From: Celoporthe dispersa
Lineage: Eukaryota > Ascomycota > Sordariomycetes > Diaporthales > Cryphonectriaceae
DNA: 64,000 bases
Direction: 5' to 3'
Assembly: GCA_016584495.1 (NCBI GenBank)
Contig: WAID01000003.1
Span: 1,922,001 to 1,986,000 of the forward strand
The position numbers and the translations under genes are program-made. The notes beneath the pieces are model-generated. The model was not told the origin of the DNA, searched no databases, and saw only the letters and a list, made by a program, of their open reading frames with translations. This document shows positions 11,873-23,475 of the stretch, piece by piece. Numbering within the stretch: the first letter of the stretch is position 1; the number at the start of each line of letters is the position of its first letter.

Positions 11873-14503
11873 CCAATATCGTATATGGGAGAATTGCCGA
11901 CAGACCTTGAGGTGGAGGATAGGGACGAGCATGAAAAGTTAGTGAAATTAGACGTAGGGAGGAGTTTATCTTAGCATAACGTCGTCGTGACCAATATTCT
12001 ACTATATAAACTATCACATGCTTCGTCTATGGTGTATTTTACTACCTTTACCGTAGGCCTTCACTGTTCCAGTGTCTACAAAACTACTGATAGCGAAAAC
12101 AGTTGTCAACATCAGTGGGTCATCGAATCATCAGTACAGCCGAGGGTTCCGTTGACTCTAATTCGTGGGCCACAAATAGACCGGGGTCAGGCTCGCAATT
12201 ACCATGTAGCTCTCATGATCGCTGCAGGCTGGCTTGACTGGTTGCTTCACAAAGGTCTTGGGTTTGGGCAGCGTGATGAATGTCTCAAAAGGTCCGGAGA
12301 GCCTTGGTCTGGGTGGCACGTGGGACTTGCTTAACTTGTAAGCCACCTACCATAGCAGTCCATAGAACCAACTCGGAGCCGCCCATCTGACCATCTACAT
12401 AGTACACTAAGATTACCCCACGATCTGCGGGCCATCATCTTGTGCTGGCGCTACCTGGTCCAGCCAACGTACGTAATGCTCATTGCAGTAGACGGTTCAG
12501 AGTATCCCCTGAGTCGTCAGGCAACAGACAGTGTATAATCCACTGGTGGCGGGCATTCAGCTCATGAGGCCATGGACTGATCTGCTGCACAATAGGCACA
12601 GGATTGGCCCTCTCGGGAGGAATGAACAAGGTAAAGGGTCAGCCAGGGCACTCGACTGGGCTCGAGAATGCCATCTGTAACGAGATGGACTTGTTGGGGG
12701 TGTGTGGGGGCCCACCCTCTTCCCACCCAAAAAGACCCTTCCTGCATAATCACTGCAGCAGCACAGCGAGTGCGATAATGCTGCGTACTGGTGCAGGTGG
12801 TACCTGATGCGGTGTGGAGACTGATCGCCGTATTTGCTCGCCGTCGCCGTTCGCCACGGGCAGGCCATCTGACAGCTGATCACTGATAGGTGGTGGTAAT
12901 GGTGTGGTGCAGTTGACTCGGGAATGCCTATCTCGAGTCTGTATCTGGCGAGCTGGTACCACCACACAGAGAGAAAATGGTTATGAGATGTTAGGCCCGT
13001 TTTATCTTGCATAAGCGGCTGTCTTGGGTCGAGGTGTTGGTGTGGCCCCGTGCTTGTTGTTGGTACAAGGAGAGACAGGGCGGAACAAAGCATCTACTAG
13101 TAAGAGGGGTGAGTGAGAGAGAGAGAGAGAGAGGCGAAACCAATGGCCAGTCAGTCTCCACGCTGCGGTAAGGAAAAGGGGCAACAAAGAAACGGTGAAT
13201 CTTCCAGATGGCACTGTACAGTGTTAACCAAGTATCCAGGCGAGAAGAAGAGAGGAACCACGTTGTTGTGCATTTCAGCTTTGATGCTGCGGTCAAGACC
13301 GACTGGTACAAGTGTCCTCCTCGTCCTGCTCCTCCTCCTGCTGTCTTTGTTCCTCGGCTTCTCTCGCCACTACGACAAAATGTACCGTTGAGCGCGAAGA
13401 GAGCTTGGCTCAATATTCATAGCATGTACTCTCTCAGTACCTATGGTAGTATATCGTTCCGCTTTCGGACCCTCCGTCCCAAGAGATGACTCTCTCCCTT
13501 TTCACGGTGGTATTCAACCATGTCAGCAGACCAGGCAGAGCGAGGCAGAGGGCAGAGGGCAGAGCGTTCAGGCCTACCGGGCTAAGTGGCCAGGTACCCC
13601 GTAACCTCTCTAGAGTGCTGGCATCATAGGTGGGTCCCAGAGCTCCTCCTGGCCCCACCAAGGCGAGGCAGGCGCCAGCTGTCGTGACTCTTCCGTCCCC
13701 CGGCCACTGCTGCGACAGCCACCCCCAGTACCATAGTACTGCCCCAGTGCTGCTCACCCCCTCCCCCCAGCAGCAGCAGCGCTATACCCCCAGCGCCCAT
13801 ACCCCAGCCGTATTGCCCGTAGGTACTACTGTATGTACATAAGCTACCCTGGTCCGCCCAGGAGCCACAAGTGCTAGGCTTACTAGCCATGTGAGAGGTC
13901 CTCAGCCAGCGTCTGAGGGCGGCTGGTACTCCCTACCCCGTCTCTGCAGGCTCTGACTGCGACGGCACACCACATCAGGGTACCCAGCCGATGTACCTGG
14001 TACCTCTCATACCCGCTCTTGGCTCCTTGCCTCGCCCGGCCCTGGGGGATCCGTCCAGGTAGGTCAGTCGTCATTCCAAGTGGGCGGCGATAAGGACTTG
14101 GAGGTGATCCCGTGCCTTGTCCTTTATCGCTTGTCGCAGTCGCAGTTGCACCTTGTATTGCGCATGCGCAGCGCAGCCTTCCCGTTAGCCTTAAGCTTCC
14201 CCAACCTCCGACCTGACTCCTCATCTATCGGCCTCTCGCTCTCTCGCTCTCTCTCTCTCTCTCTCTCGTGTCTCCTCCTCTTCCTCTTTCTTCTTCATCA
14301 TCAACAACAACACAACCTGAACTCCCCATCACTCCTCCTTTTGCATTACCTCTTGGGCTTCCTCATTCTTCTTATCCCCTTCCTTTCTCGGGCTTTCCTC
14401 CTTGCTGCCCTTTTGTAACCTGACCAGTCGCTGGTAGACCCACGAGCCGTTCCTTATCTCTTTATCTCCCCGTCTTGATCACATCATCATCATCACCGTC
14501 ACA
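11873..14503. other. Long intergenic region and promoter/leader of the vacuolar protease gene
   Basis: About 2.6 kb without a supportable gene. It contains GA repeats (13115-13133), GTAC-rich short palindromes around 13720-13840, and a pyrimidine-rich stretch from about 14225 to 14400 that ends roughly 100 bp before the protease ATG. Such CT-rich leaders are common near transcription starts of strongly expressed fungal genes. Open frames at 12557-13413 are low-complexity and show no family features. Confidence 0.55.
14247..14267 (+). repeat. CT dinucleotide tract in protease promoter
   Basis: An uninterrupted CT tract of about 21 bp within a longer CT-rich block. It lies about 240 bp upstream of the protease start codon and could be part of the core promoter or 5' leader. 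Confidence 0.8.
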
Positions 14504-16180
14504 ATGAGAGGCCTCGCCGCCCTCTCTCTTATAACCACCGCTGTGGCTGCTGTCGTCCCTGCCTTTGGGACTGAGACCATCCACAACGGTGCCGCTCCTT
14601 GCTGTCTTCCACCAACGCCGAGGTCATCCCCGACCGTTACATCATCAAGTTCAAGAGTCATGTGACAGACAAGCACGCCGACGACCACCACGTCTGGCTC
14701 AGCTCCGTCCACAATGCCAACCAGGAGGCCCGCGAGCTGGAGCTACGGAAGCGTGGCCAATGGCCCCTCGATGGAGGCCTCACTGCCTTCGAGGGCCTGA
14801 AGCACAGGTACTCCATCGGCAGCAGCTTCGCAGGCTACGCAGGCCACTGGAGCGAGGACACCATCGAGGCCATCCGCTCCCATCCTGATGTGAGTCTTTT
14901 TTTTTTTTTTTGGTCCCTCTCTCAGACTTGCTGCTTCCCATGGTTTCTCCACCTGGTCAGAGAGAGCACATCGGCTGACTTGGGGTTTCTGGTGACAGGT
15001 CGAGGCTGTCGAGCATGACACGATCGTCCACACGATGGAGTACAAGGTGGAGGAGTCCTGCAATGGCGAGACCGAGAAGATGGCCCCTTGGGGTCTGGCT
15101 CGTGTCTCTCACCGGAACACCCTCTCGTTTGGTACCTTTAACAAGTACCTGTACGCCGAGGACGGCGGTGAGGGTGTCGATGCCTACGTGATTGACACTG
15201 GTACCAACATTGACCACGTCGACTTCGAGGGCCGTGCCTCGTGGGGCAAGACCATCCCTAAGGGCGATGCCGACGTCGATGGCAACGGTCACGGCACCCA
15301 CTGCTCTGGCACCATTGCCGGCAAGAAGTACGGTGTTGCGAAGAAGGCTAATGTCTACGCCGTCAAGGTCCTCCGGTCCAACGGCAGCGGCACCATGGCT
15401 GATGTCATTGGCGGAGTCGACTGGGCTGCCTCCAACCACCTTGAGCAGGTTAACGCCGCCAAGGATGGCAAGCGCAAGGGCTTCAAGGGCTCTGTCGCCA
15501 ACATGTCCCTCGGCGGTGGCAAGACAAAGATGCTCGATGCTGCTGTGAACGCCGCCGTCGAGCAGGGCATCCACTTCGCCGTGGCTGCCGGCAACGACAA
15601 CGCCGATGCCTGTAACTACTCTCCTGCTGCTGCCGAGTATGCCGTGACCGTCGGTGCTTCCGCCATCGATGACAGCCGTGCCTACTTCTCCAACTACGGC
15701 AAGTGCACTGACATCTTCGCCCCCGGCCTGAGCATCCAGTCCACCTGGATCGGCAGCGACCATGCCGTGAACACCATCTCCGGCACATCCATGGCCTCTC
15801 CTCACATTTGCGGTCTCCTGGCCTACTTCCTGTCCCTCCAGCCCGCCCAGGACTCCGAGTACTCTCTGGCCGCCATCACTCCCAAGGAGCTCAAGAGCCA
15901 GATGATCAGCCTCGGCACCTCTGGCGCCCTCTCTGACCTGCCCAGCGACACCCCCAACGTCCTCGCCTGGAATGGCGGCGGTTGCAGCAACTACTCCGCC
16001 ATCCTCGAGGCCGGTGGCTACACCGTTAAGCCCGAGAGCAAGAGCATCCTGTCGTCTGTCTCTGACAAGGTCGCTGAGGCCGGCGAGTCTCTGGCGGATA
16101 AGGTCGATAAGCTCTCCGAGAAGATCCACGAGCTCGTCGATGAGGAGCTCAAGGAGTTCATGGACGAGATGAACGCGTAA
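14504..16180 (+). CDS. PRB1: Vacuolar subtilisin-like serine protease (cerevisin/Prb1 type), one apparent frameshift
   Basis: This is a peptidase S8 endoprotease with a signal peptide (MRGLAALSLITTAVAAVVPA) and an I9 inhibitor prodomain (about residues 38-125). The catalytic triad is complete: Asp in VIDTGTN (about 193), His in GNGHGTHC (about 227) and Ser in GTSMASPH (about 392). A charged C-terminal tail after about residue 470 resembles vacuolar Prb1/Alp2 enzymes rather than secreted alkaline proteases. I infer a role in vacuolar protein turnover. Exon 1 is 14504-14889, the 109-bp intron 14890-14998 (GTGAGT...GACAG), exon 2 14999-16180. One base is missing near 14597-14600, between NGAAP and LLSSTNAEVIPDRY. 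Adding it gives 1569 nt (522 aa), the usual family size. No splice sites could explain the break. Confidence 0.92.
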
Positions 16181-17177
16181 GGACATGTGTGTTCAGTAAC
16201 AGAACATCAAGCGCCACGCGTCTGGCAGGATATCCATCGTCATCAGCATCATCATAATCATCATCATGGTCGTCATCATTCTCTCATCACGGGGAGATTG
16301 TCTTGATACAGCGTCGGGAACGGACGCGGCACTCTTGCTCTAACGAGCAGAGCGGCCCATCAACACTGACACCGCACATGGATGGGAGTTCACTCTTTTC
16401 TTTTTTGTTTTTGGTATGTGTACGTGCGTGCAGTCTTGTTGGCTTGGTCTGATTAGGCATGGTTTTGGATGGACGGTTAAGAGGGTCTGGGCATATGTTC
16501 TCCATAATGGCACGCTCTCTCGCCCTACAGCTAACTACAATACATTTTACGGGATTTCCTTGTCTCTCAAAGAATACTCTTTGCCTGTCTCTCTTGTGCT
16601 GGCTTCTTCACCACTCGCGTGTGCCCTCGTCAGCAAGTATGCTGATTTCGTCGAGGTCATCGGCCGTCCTCGGCCCTGTCGCGCCTTCTCCAAGAGTCAC
16701 TAACAATTAGATGACCTCAACATGCTATATGTTCGTGCTTTCCTTCCCCCAGGCTGACTATTCGCTCTCCACACAGCAGCAGCGTCTCTGGTGTACTCAG
16801 GCAATGTTTGTTTTGATCTGTTTGCGAAACGCTCAACCGAGCTCAACCCAAACTCATCACCTAGATTGCCGGCGGAATTCTTTCTCACGACAACGGAGGC
16901 ATCGTCTGTCGAAACGTATTCAAAACTTGATATTCTTGGTTAGCTGCACTACACACTATACCAACGGTCTATCTCTGACTATTACTTGATATCACCATCT
17001 CTGTTCGCCGTCGTGTCCCGGCCGCATCATCGCATTCCGAAGTCATCTCCTCGTACGTACCAGCAGCCACTCAAAGTTTCTCAGTCGAGTCACCCTCGCT
17101 GCACGCCTCGAACCTTGTGCAGAACTTCGCATCCTCGTGGGCATCAATCTTCCTGCCTTGCTCTCTACACATCACCG
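16181..17177. other. Intergenic region, no gene seen
   Basis: About 1 kb between the protease stop and the next gene. It starts with imperfect ATC/CAT trinucleotide repeats (about 16230-16285) in the probable protease 3' UTR and continues as promoter and leader of the 17178 gene. No conserved open frame is visible. Confidence 0.55.
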
Positions 17178-20100
17178 ATGCTTCGGCGACACAGCACCAA
17201 GTCCAAAGCGGACCTCCAGAGGCGCAAGTCTACCAACTCGGTGCGCGGCGTGCCTCTTGAGCACATCAACGTCGCTGCCGCCCAGCGAGATGCAAAGCTC
17301 GCAGCTTTACAGGCCTTCTCTCGTGGACAGGACCGCCGCTCTGCCGAGACGCCTCTTTTCCCGCCGCAGCCCAGCTCTTCCCATCATGGAGAAGGTGGCA
17401 GCCAGGCTCAACCTCTGAGGAATGATAGCGTGATCGGTCGGGACAGCGAGGCGAATGGCCTGTCCCTTGGCCGCAGACGAAGTGTCCGGTTTGTAGGTCC
17501 AGATTCTAGCCTCCAGACTCGAGCATCCAAGATCAGCATGCGAAAAGCTGCCGCCGACAAAGAAGCTGTTGCCCGTCACCGGCCTGTCCCAAGGTCACGG
17601 AGTTCACAGGATGTTGGCGGCATGCCAGGCACAGTCCCTCAAGACAAAGCACAGGATTTACGATTCCCGGACCGAACTTCGTCCTTTGGGAAGACACTTG
17701 TGACACCAAAGACTGCCCTCAGGGAGGAGTATCTCCAGGCTTTGGCGCCAGACCTTCAGAAATACACCCCGGAAGACGACGTAGCTTCCATGCCATCCTC
17801 ATACCGGCGAGTTCGAAAATCAAGGTCCATGTTCACGCCACGCAATACTTTGAGGAACACCGGTGACGAGACTCAGGCAGCGCCACTTTCCAGGACCAAC
17901 TCGACAGCCAGGACACAACAGGCTACGTCTAGGATGCTTCGACCTCGTTTCTCGTTCTTGAGCAGAAAAGAAGCTGAGCTTCCGGCAATGGCTCCGCCAC
18001 TGAGGGCTCCCAAGTCGATGAGCTTTCTCAAGCACTGGCGAGGTCATACCGACGGAGCAGCACCGCCATGTCCAGGTCCCGCCCACGACAGCCGACCAGT
18101 CTCGCCGATATCCTCAGCCCAAGACCACTTCCTTCAGTCACAAGATATGCCCAAACCTCGCAGACTGTCTGGATCCATTGGACACAATATGCGCAAGACT
18201 TTTGCGGCGCAGCAGCGCAAACACCACCTCACCCACGCCCGAGACAACTGCCAGCATGACTTCTAATGTTCAAGGGAGCCTCAGGGTTAAGGCACGCAAA
18301 GTGTCATCCACTATGAAGTCGAGGATCATGAGTATGTTTATGCACAAGAGCGAGGGTGACACCAAGATTCCCGCGCAACAGATTGAGGCTCGGAAAACGC
18401 ATGTGTCAACCTCGCTCGATGAGGATGAGTTCGGGACGATTGCGTATGAGACTGTGGGCTCGCAGGCGAGGAGCCGCATCTCCAGAGTTTCCTCGCGTGT
18501 CCCATCCCTGCATACCGTGCCTTCAGATGAGCGGTTGCGCTCTCTGCGGGGCAGCATCGAGAGTGTTCGGAGCGAGTCGAGGAAAGTGTCGGACGAGAGG
18601 TCTCGGGTCACAAGCTGGGCCAGCACGGAGGGAGAGACCGTCCTTGCCCATAGAGCACAGGGACACAGCTCGGACGAGTGGCCAAGGCAGCGACTCTCCG
18701 TCATCACAGAGTCCGACCTTCATTCCCCATCGCCCTCGTTGGCCCGTCTCAGGGCCAGCCTTCAGACCATCACATCTCAGGAAGAGTTAGTCCCACCAAC
18801 AATCATGGAGCGCTTGCCTCCGGGAGCAACGGTAGACAGTCAGCGCGTCTATTCAGCTCTGATGAAGAGGATGAGAGAGACACACCAACTTTATGCTGAA
18901 GTGGTCGAGCAGCGCAAGTCAAGCGACACTTCAGATCCCTTCCGGACGTTGTCGCCTCCGACCAGTGAGGAGAGCAGTGGAAGAGGGAGTTCGGCTTCTG
19001 TTACCCGTGCACACGCGACTGCCAGCGGCAGTCTGGAGATCAATGATGATAGCCGAGGAGATCGAGCTCAGGACCTTGCGGGATCATTGCGCTCATCTGA
19101 AGAAACGGGAGGCTCACAGAAAGCTTCCCACGACCCTCAGGCTGCATCTCACCCGACTCTGTCGCCCCCGTTGCATCTGCTTCCCGGAGGCGTAGATACA
19201 TGCTACCCGAAACCTATTATGGATAGAAGTTGTACATTCTTTGGCAGTCCGACGTCCCATCTCTTCCGAACAAAGAGCCCGTGGCGAAGAACCCTGCAGG
19301 AGGCTATGGAGAAGGCCAACACGTTGTCTGAGGAGCCTACGGTCAACACTACCGAGACCATCGCCACCACCTCGACCATCACTGAGGCTGCCGATAAGAA
19401 GGCAGTGACAGACTCGGCGAGCAACTACTCTCAGGATACACAGGTTCATAATTGGGCGGTAGAACATGACTTGCCTGTCGCGGGACGTTCTACTGCGGTC
19501 GACGCTCCTACTTCCTACCACCCCACAGGAGAGCGCCTGGTCTCCACGGCGAGCTCTGTCGATTGGAAGACGACGCTCTCCTATAAGGTCGAGAGGGCGG
19601 AGGGTCCGCCTCCGTCCCCGACGAGAGTCAGTGGACGGGCCTCCGAGGTCGAATATGTCGTGCCAACGATGCCGCGAGCGTTTAGTCAAGGCCACGTGCG
19701 CGAGGCAGCGCAGACTGGGCCCTGTGAGGAGGACGAAAACAGCCTAACAACACCTGCCGTGCGCATGCCAACGAACCCTGCGACGCCTCTCGGCAGTATT
19801 GAGCCCAATGTCATCAAGCTCACCCCTCAACAGCGCTCAGTCATGCAGACTACACCACCTTCAGCAGGGCTGCTTCAGGAGAATGTGTTGCCGAAATCCA
19901 AGACGACGGGCTGTTTAGGGGAAGATGTGACGTCGTTCATGATTCCCAGGGACTTTATGCGGCCACGCGCATCGCCCCTGGACAGCAGCACTGGGTCCTG
20001 TGAGGAAGAGGTCGGGAACGGCAACATCTCACAGCCAAAGACACCAGGTCAAAATAATGTTGTTGCAGCCAGACAGGCGAGGTCACTTGCTCATGCCCAG

Positions 20101-20427
20101 AGCTATGGCAGGCTATGCTCCGAAGAGACGGGCTCGCCCCTGCAGCATGGAGGCTCGCCCACGGTTCGGCTGAAGAGAAAGCAGGTAGCCAAACTGGAGC
20201 CTAACCTGGAGTCTGTAGCCTCGACCCCGGAGCTCAGCAGTGCCTTTAAGCGGCACTTTGGGCCGCTGGCCTCTTCTCCACGTCGCCGGGGTGGCGTCGT
20301 GGATAAGGAAAACCAGAGCCCTGCCAGCAAGGCTCAAGCTCAGGGTGGCCAAAGCATGGTGGATTTCTTTCTCAACGCTCGAAGAAGGCAGGGGGCGGGT
20401 AGCAATGACGGGCCGGCTTTTGTATGA
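17178..20427 (+). CDS. Hypothetical long basic, disordered protein, one apparent frame change
   Basis: No family is recognised. From the ATG at 17178 (MLRRHSTKSKADLQRRKSTN) the protein is Ser/Arg-rich with many RRxS-like motifs that could be phosphorylation sites. A conserved-looking helical patch, LEHINVAAAQRDAKLAALQ, lies near residues 25-45. The C-terminal end has VDKENQSPASK and QSMVDFFLNARRRQ, the latter reminiscent of a short binding motif. The frame changes near the TTTT run 18200-18203. Removing one T joins the two halves at 3249 nt (1082 aa). A 46-bp intron at 18167-18212 would also fit the phase, but its donor (GTCTGG) is poor. Ser-rich basic composition suggests a cytoskeletal, polarity or nuclear scaffold, but this is a guess. 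Confidence 0.7.
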
Positions 20428-21925
20428 GATGGTCCCGCAGCAGGCCGAGACAAGCCTGGTGTGTAGGCAGCAGTATGCGATGGTGGTCTGTACGGAGGAT
20501 GTATTTATTATGCGCGCGCAGGCATTGGCTGGTGGTGCACAGCAGGTTACAGCATTATTTATGAAGACACACGGAGAAGCTGATGAAAGGAAGCATTCAC
20601 AAGATGAATTGGAGCCCTGCCGCTGTAAGAGCGGGCATGGGACAGGAGTGGACATTGGGTAGTATTCAGAGAGAGAAAAAGAATTCGAGGAGCATCTCCA
20701 TCATCGGATAGTACTCCACCTCGAGAGAAACCAGTGGCCGATTTGTCAGCTGCAAAAACACGAAGGTAGGATGGCCATCGCGACGAGGCTGGGCATAGAG
20801 GCATAAATTTTGATTGCGGTCCCTCTCTAGCGCTTGCGGGCAGCCTCGGGAAGCCCTGAAGGTGGATACGTTCGGGTCTCTCGAAGGGTCCGACTCCCTC
20901 TAACTGTACTGCAGTATCGTACAAGCAGTGAGGTCATCGATTCTGTCTCTTTGCAACCGCCCTCGACGCCGCCTCCTCAGACAAAGTGCATTTCCTATCT
21001 ATCTGTGGTGTAATTCCAAATACGTGGAAATTTCATTGCTCCACATCCAGAGAGGATAAGGAAAGTCGGCTCCGTACACACGACGAAAGAAGAAGAAAAA
21101 ACAAGGTCGCTTCAACCTTTTGGGTTGTGGGGGCCCTTCACTCCCGATTTCGTGGGGTTGTTGATGGTCTAGAAGACGAGAGACAGGCTGGCTTGGCCAC
21201 ATTGATGATAAATACTACAAGTGTCATAGTATAAATCAAGGGTTCATCTGGCCTCGGGCTCGTGATGCCGCGGCTGAAGGAGGGTCGTCGATTACTGCCT
21301 AACCTTGCTGGAGGTGCTGGGCATTCTAACGTCTGCTGTCTCATCGTCGCATCGGGTCTGGTGGGTCATCTTCCTCCATCCTTCTCTATCCTCTTTTTTG
21401 TTTTTTCTTCTCTCTTTTTCCCATCTGTCTTTCTCAATCTCCCTAAACTGTCAGCTCATGTCCTACCTACTTGTTATTTATTGAACTAGCGCCTCAATTG
21501 TCTCTAATTTGGATCTGTCATAGTTCATTCCAACGCCACTGCGAGCACCTGCAACAGCACCACCAACAGCCGTGCCGCTCACTCAGCAGGCTGCATTATA
21601 CCACCACCCACTGACATCAGCCCACCCTTGCCCTTCGGCGCCGGCTTTGTACTACCATCACCACCACCACCACCACCACCACCACGACCACGACGCCAGC
21701 AGAGGCCTGAAGCGGTTCTACTCTACAAGTCGTCATCATCGCCATAAGAAGACGACGACGCCACCACTACCCAGAGCAGCAGGTCTGGGACCGTTTGGTA
21801 CAGCCTTCTTGCTTTTTCCAGCCGCAGCTATCGGGATTGGAGTTTTGGGGGGATACGTCTCTATCAATCCGTTCTCAACAAGTTCAAGGTCCTCGTCTGA
21901 GGACGGAGAGGGCAACAGCCGCAGC
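20428..21925. other. Intergenic region with an open, ATG-less leader before the DUF4336 gene
   Basis: About 1.5 kb. The last 350 bp (from about 21572) are open in the same frame as the downstream gene. They encode a His run from CAC repeats (about 21656-21690), then LKRFYSTSRHHRHKK and a hydrophobic segment FGTAFLLFPAAAIGIGVLGG. No ATG occurs in this stretch before 21926. It may be part of a longer mitochondrial isoform (see findings) or plain 5' leader. Confidence 0.5.
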
Positions 21926-22957
21926 ATGTCGTCCAAGCTGATTCCCGCCAACCCGGCGGATGTCATGGTTATCCGCGATGTCACGCCCAATGTGATCACA
22001 TTCTCGGTGCCTTTTAAGCGGTTTGGAATCATCCCTATTGGTGGGAGGGGCACTGTCGGTGAGTATAGTGCTGTTTGTTCAATGCCTGTCTGGACGGTTG
22101 GGTGGAGATGTCGCTCGCTCTTGTGCGCCGTGTGGCTTCGTGGCTTGCATGTGTGCCGCGCGCCAGTCCATCTCTCACCTCTCTTTTAATCTCACACACC
22201 TTGCTGGCCGCTCATCCAAGTCGGACCAACGTACTGACGTTTCTCTACAGTGAGACTGACCTCTGGGTCCCTGGCCGTCTTTTCCCCCGTCGCCCTCACC
22301 CCGGAGGTGCAGTCCAAGCTGGCCACCCTGGGCGGCACGGTCAAGTACATCATCGCCCTGGACTACGAGCACCACATCTTCATCACCGAGTGGCACAAGG
22401 CGTATCCGGAGGCCAAGATCATCGGCCCAGAGGGTTTACCCGAGAAGCGGGCCAAGCAGTCGGCCACGGACCCCAAGATCGGCAGCGAGGCGTTCGCGGT
22501 GGTGTTCCAGGCCAAGGACAAGCTCTCGCAGCGGATAGACGAGGAGTTTGACCGCGACTTCGCGTACGAGTACGTGGACGCGCACGCCAACAAGGAGCTG
22601 GTGTTCCTGTACAAGCCGGACAAGGTGCTCATCGAGGCGGACCTGATGTTCAACCTGCCGGCGACGGAGCAGTACAGCCGGTGCTCCGAGGCGGAGCGCA
22701 AGGTAGGCTTCCCGGCGAAGCTGTTCAACAGCATGCAGAGCACCGAGGGCGAGGCCAAGGGGATGAAGAGGTTCCTGTGGTACGGGGTGAGCGGCAGGGA
22801 CCGCAAGGGTTTCAACGAGAGCATTACGAGGATTGATGCATGGGACTTTGAGACGCTCGTGCCGTGTCATGGGGGAGACCATCGTGGGGACTGCGAGGGC
22901 GACGTGGAGCAAGATCTTCGAGTGGCACCTGACCGGGAAAAAAATGAGACAGGGTGA
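21926..22957 (+). CDS. DUF4336 / metallo-hydrolase-like protein
   Basis: The protein resembles the DUF4336 group within the metallo-beta-lactamase fold; substrates are not established, so I assign no reaction. The only ATG in frame is 21926 (MSSKLIPANPADVMVIRDV). The intron is 22059-22250 (GTGAGT...CTACAG, 192 bp). Recognisable elements are the N-terminal strand pair (TPNVITFSVPFKRFG), YIIALDYEHHIFITEWHKAYP, AKIIGPEGLPEKR, and near the end WDFETLVPCHG. The classic HxHxDH zinc motif is not evident, as expected for this divergent group. The C-terminus appears shifted by one extra G in 22871-22875: the other frame reads ETIVGTARATWSKIFEWHLTG, a far more protein-like ending. Literal stop is 22955-22957; the corrected stop is probably at about 22949 if the A run also has one base too many. 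Confidence 0.75.
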
Positions 22958-23475
22958 TGATGATGATGAGTGTCGAGTGATGTCTGGCTACCTGGGAAGA
23001 AGTAATGAGTGGTGATGGCTTCGTAACTTAATTTATTCGCAGTGTACGGGTGGGGAGGCTTTCGAAGTTATAATATTCCCCTCTGGAGCGGCCATATTTG
23101 AAAGCAGCTGAAACGGCGTGAAGGTGGTAATAAGGTGACATATATGGGACAAAAGTATTAAACAAGTTGGCAAAGTGAGATTCCATCTTTTCGACTTGTT
23201 TGTGTCTGAATGATTGGGAGTAATTCCTTTTATGTTTTTTTAAATCCTGATATCTTCAAGGTGAGCAGGTGAGAAGGAGAGGGTCCGGGGGGGGGTTGGT
23301 CTGGCACTGATAACGATAAGCCCTCTCTACTTTCAAACCTCCGAGCTCAAGCTTCCCACATTCCACACACCCTTCTTCCTCCTTCTTTGTAGAAGCCCTT
23401 CTGCGCTCACAACAAAAACGCTCAAATGTGAACATCCACCCTCCGAGCGTCAACTCCAGTACACAGGGCGCCTAC
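22958..23475. other. Intergenic region, no gene seen
   Basis: About 0.5 kb holding the 3' UTR of the DUF4336 gene and the promoter of GatA. It is AT-rich up to 23260. Nothing coding is supported. Confidence 0.55.

Noticed and set aside
12557..13413. Possible genes in the 11.9-14.5 kb spacer
   Set aside because: Open frames are low-complexity, lack start context and splice signals, and change across microsatellites.
14957..16186. 409-codon open frame on the minus strand opposite the protease gene
   Set aside because: It is Val/Gly/Leu-rich with no family features and lies exactly antisense to conserved subtilisin exons; high-GC codon use explains it.
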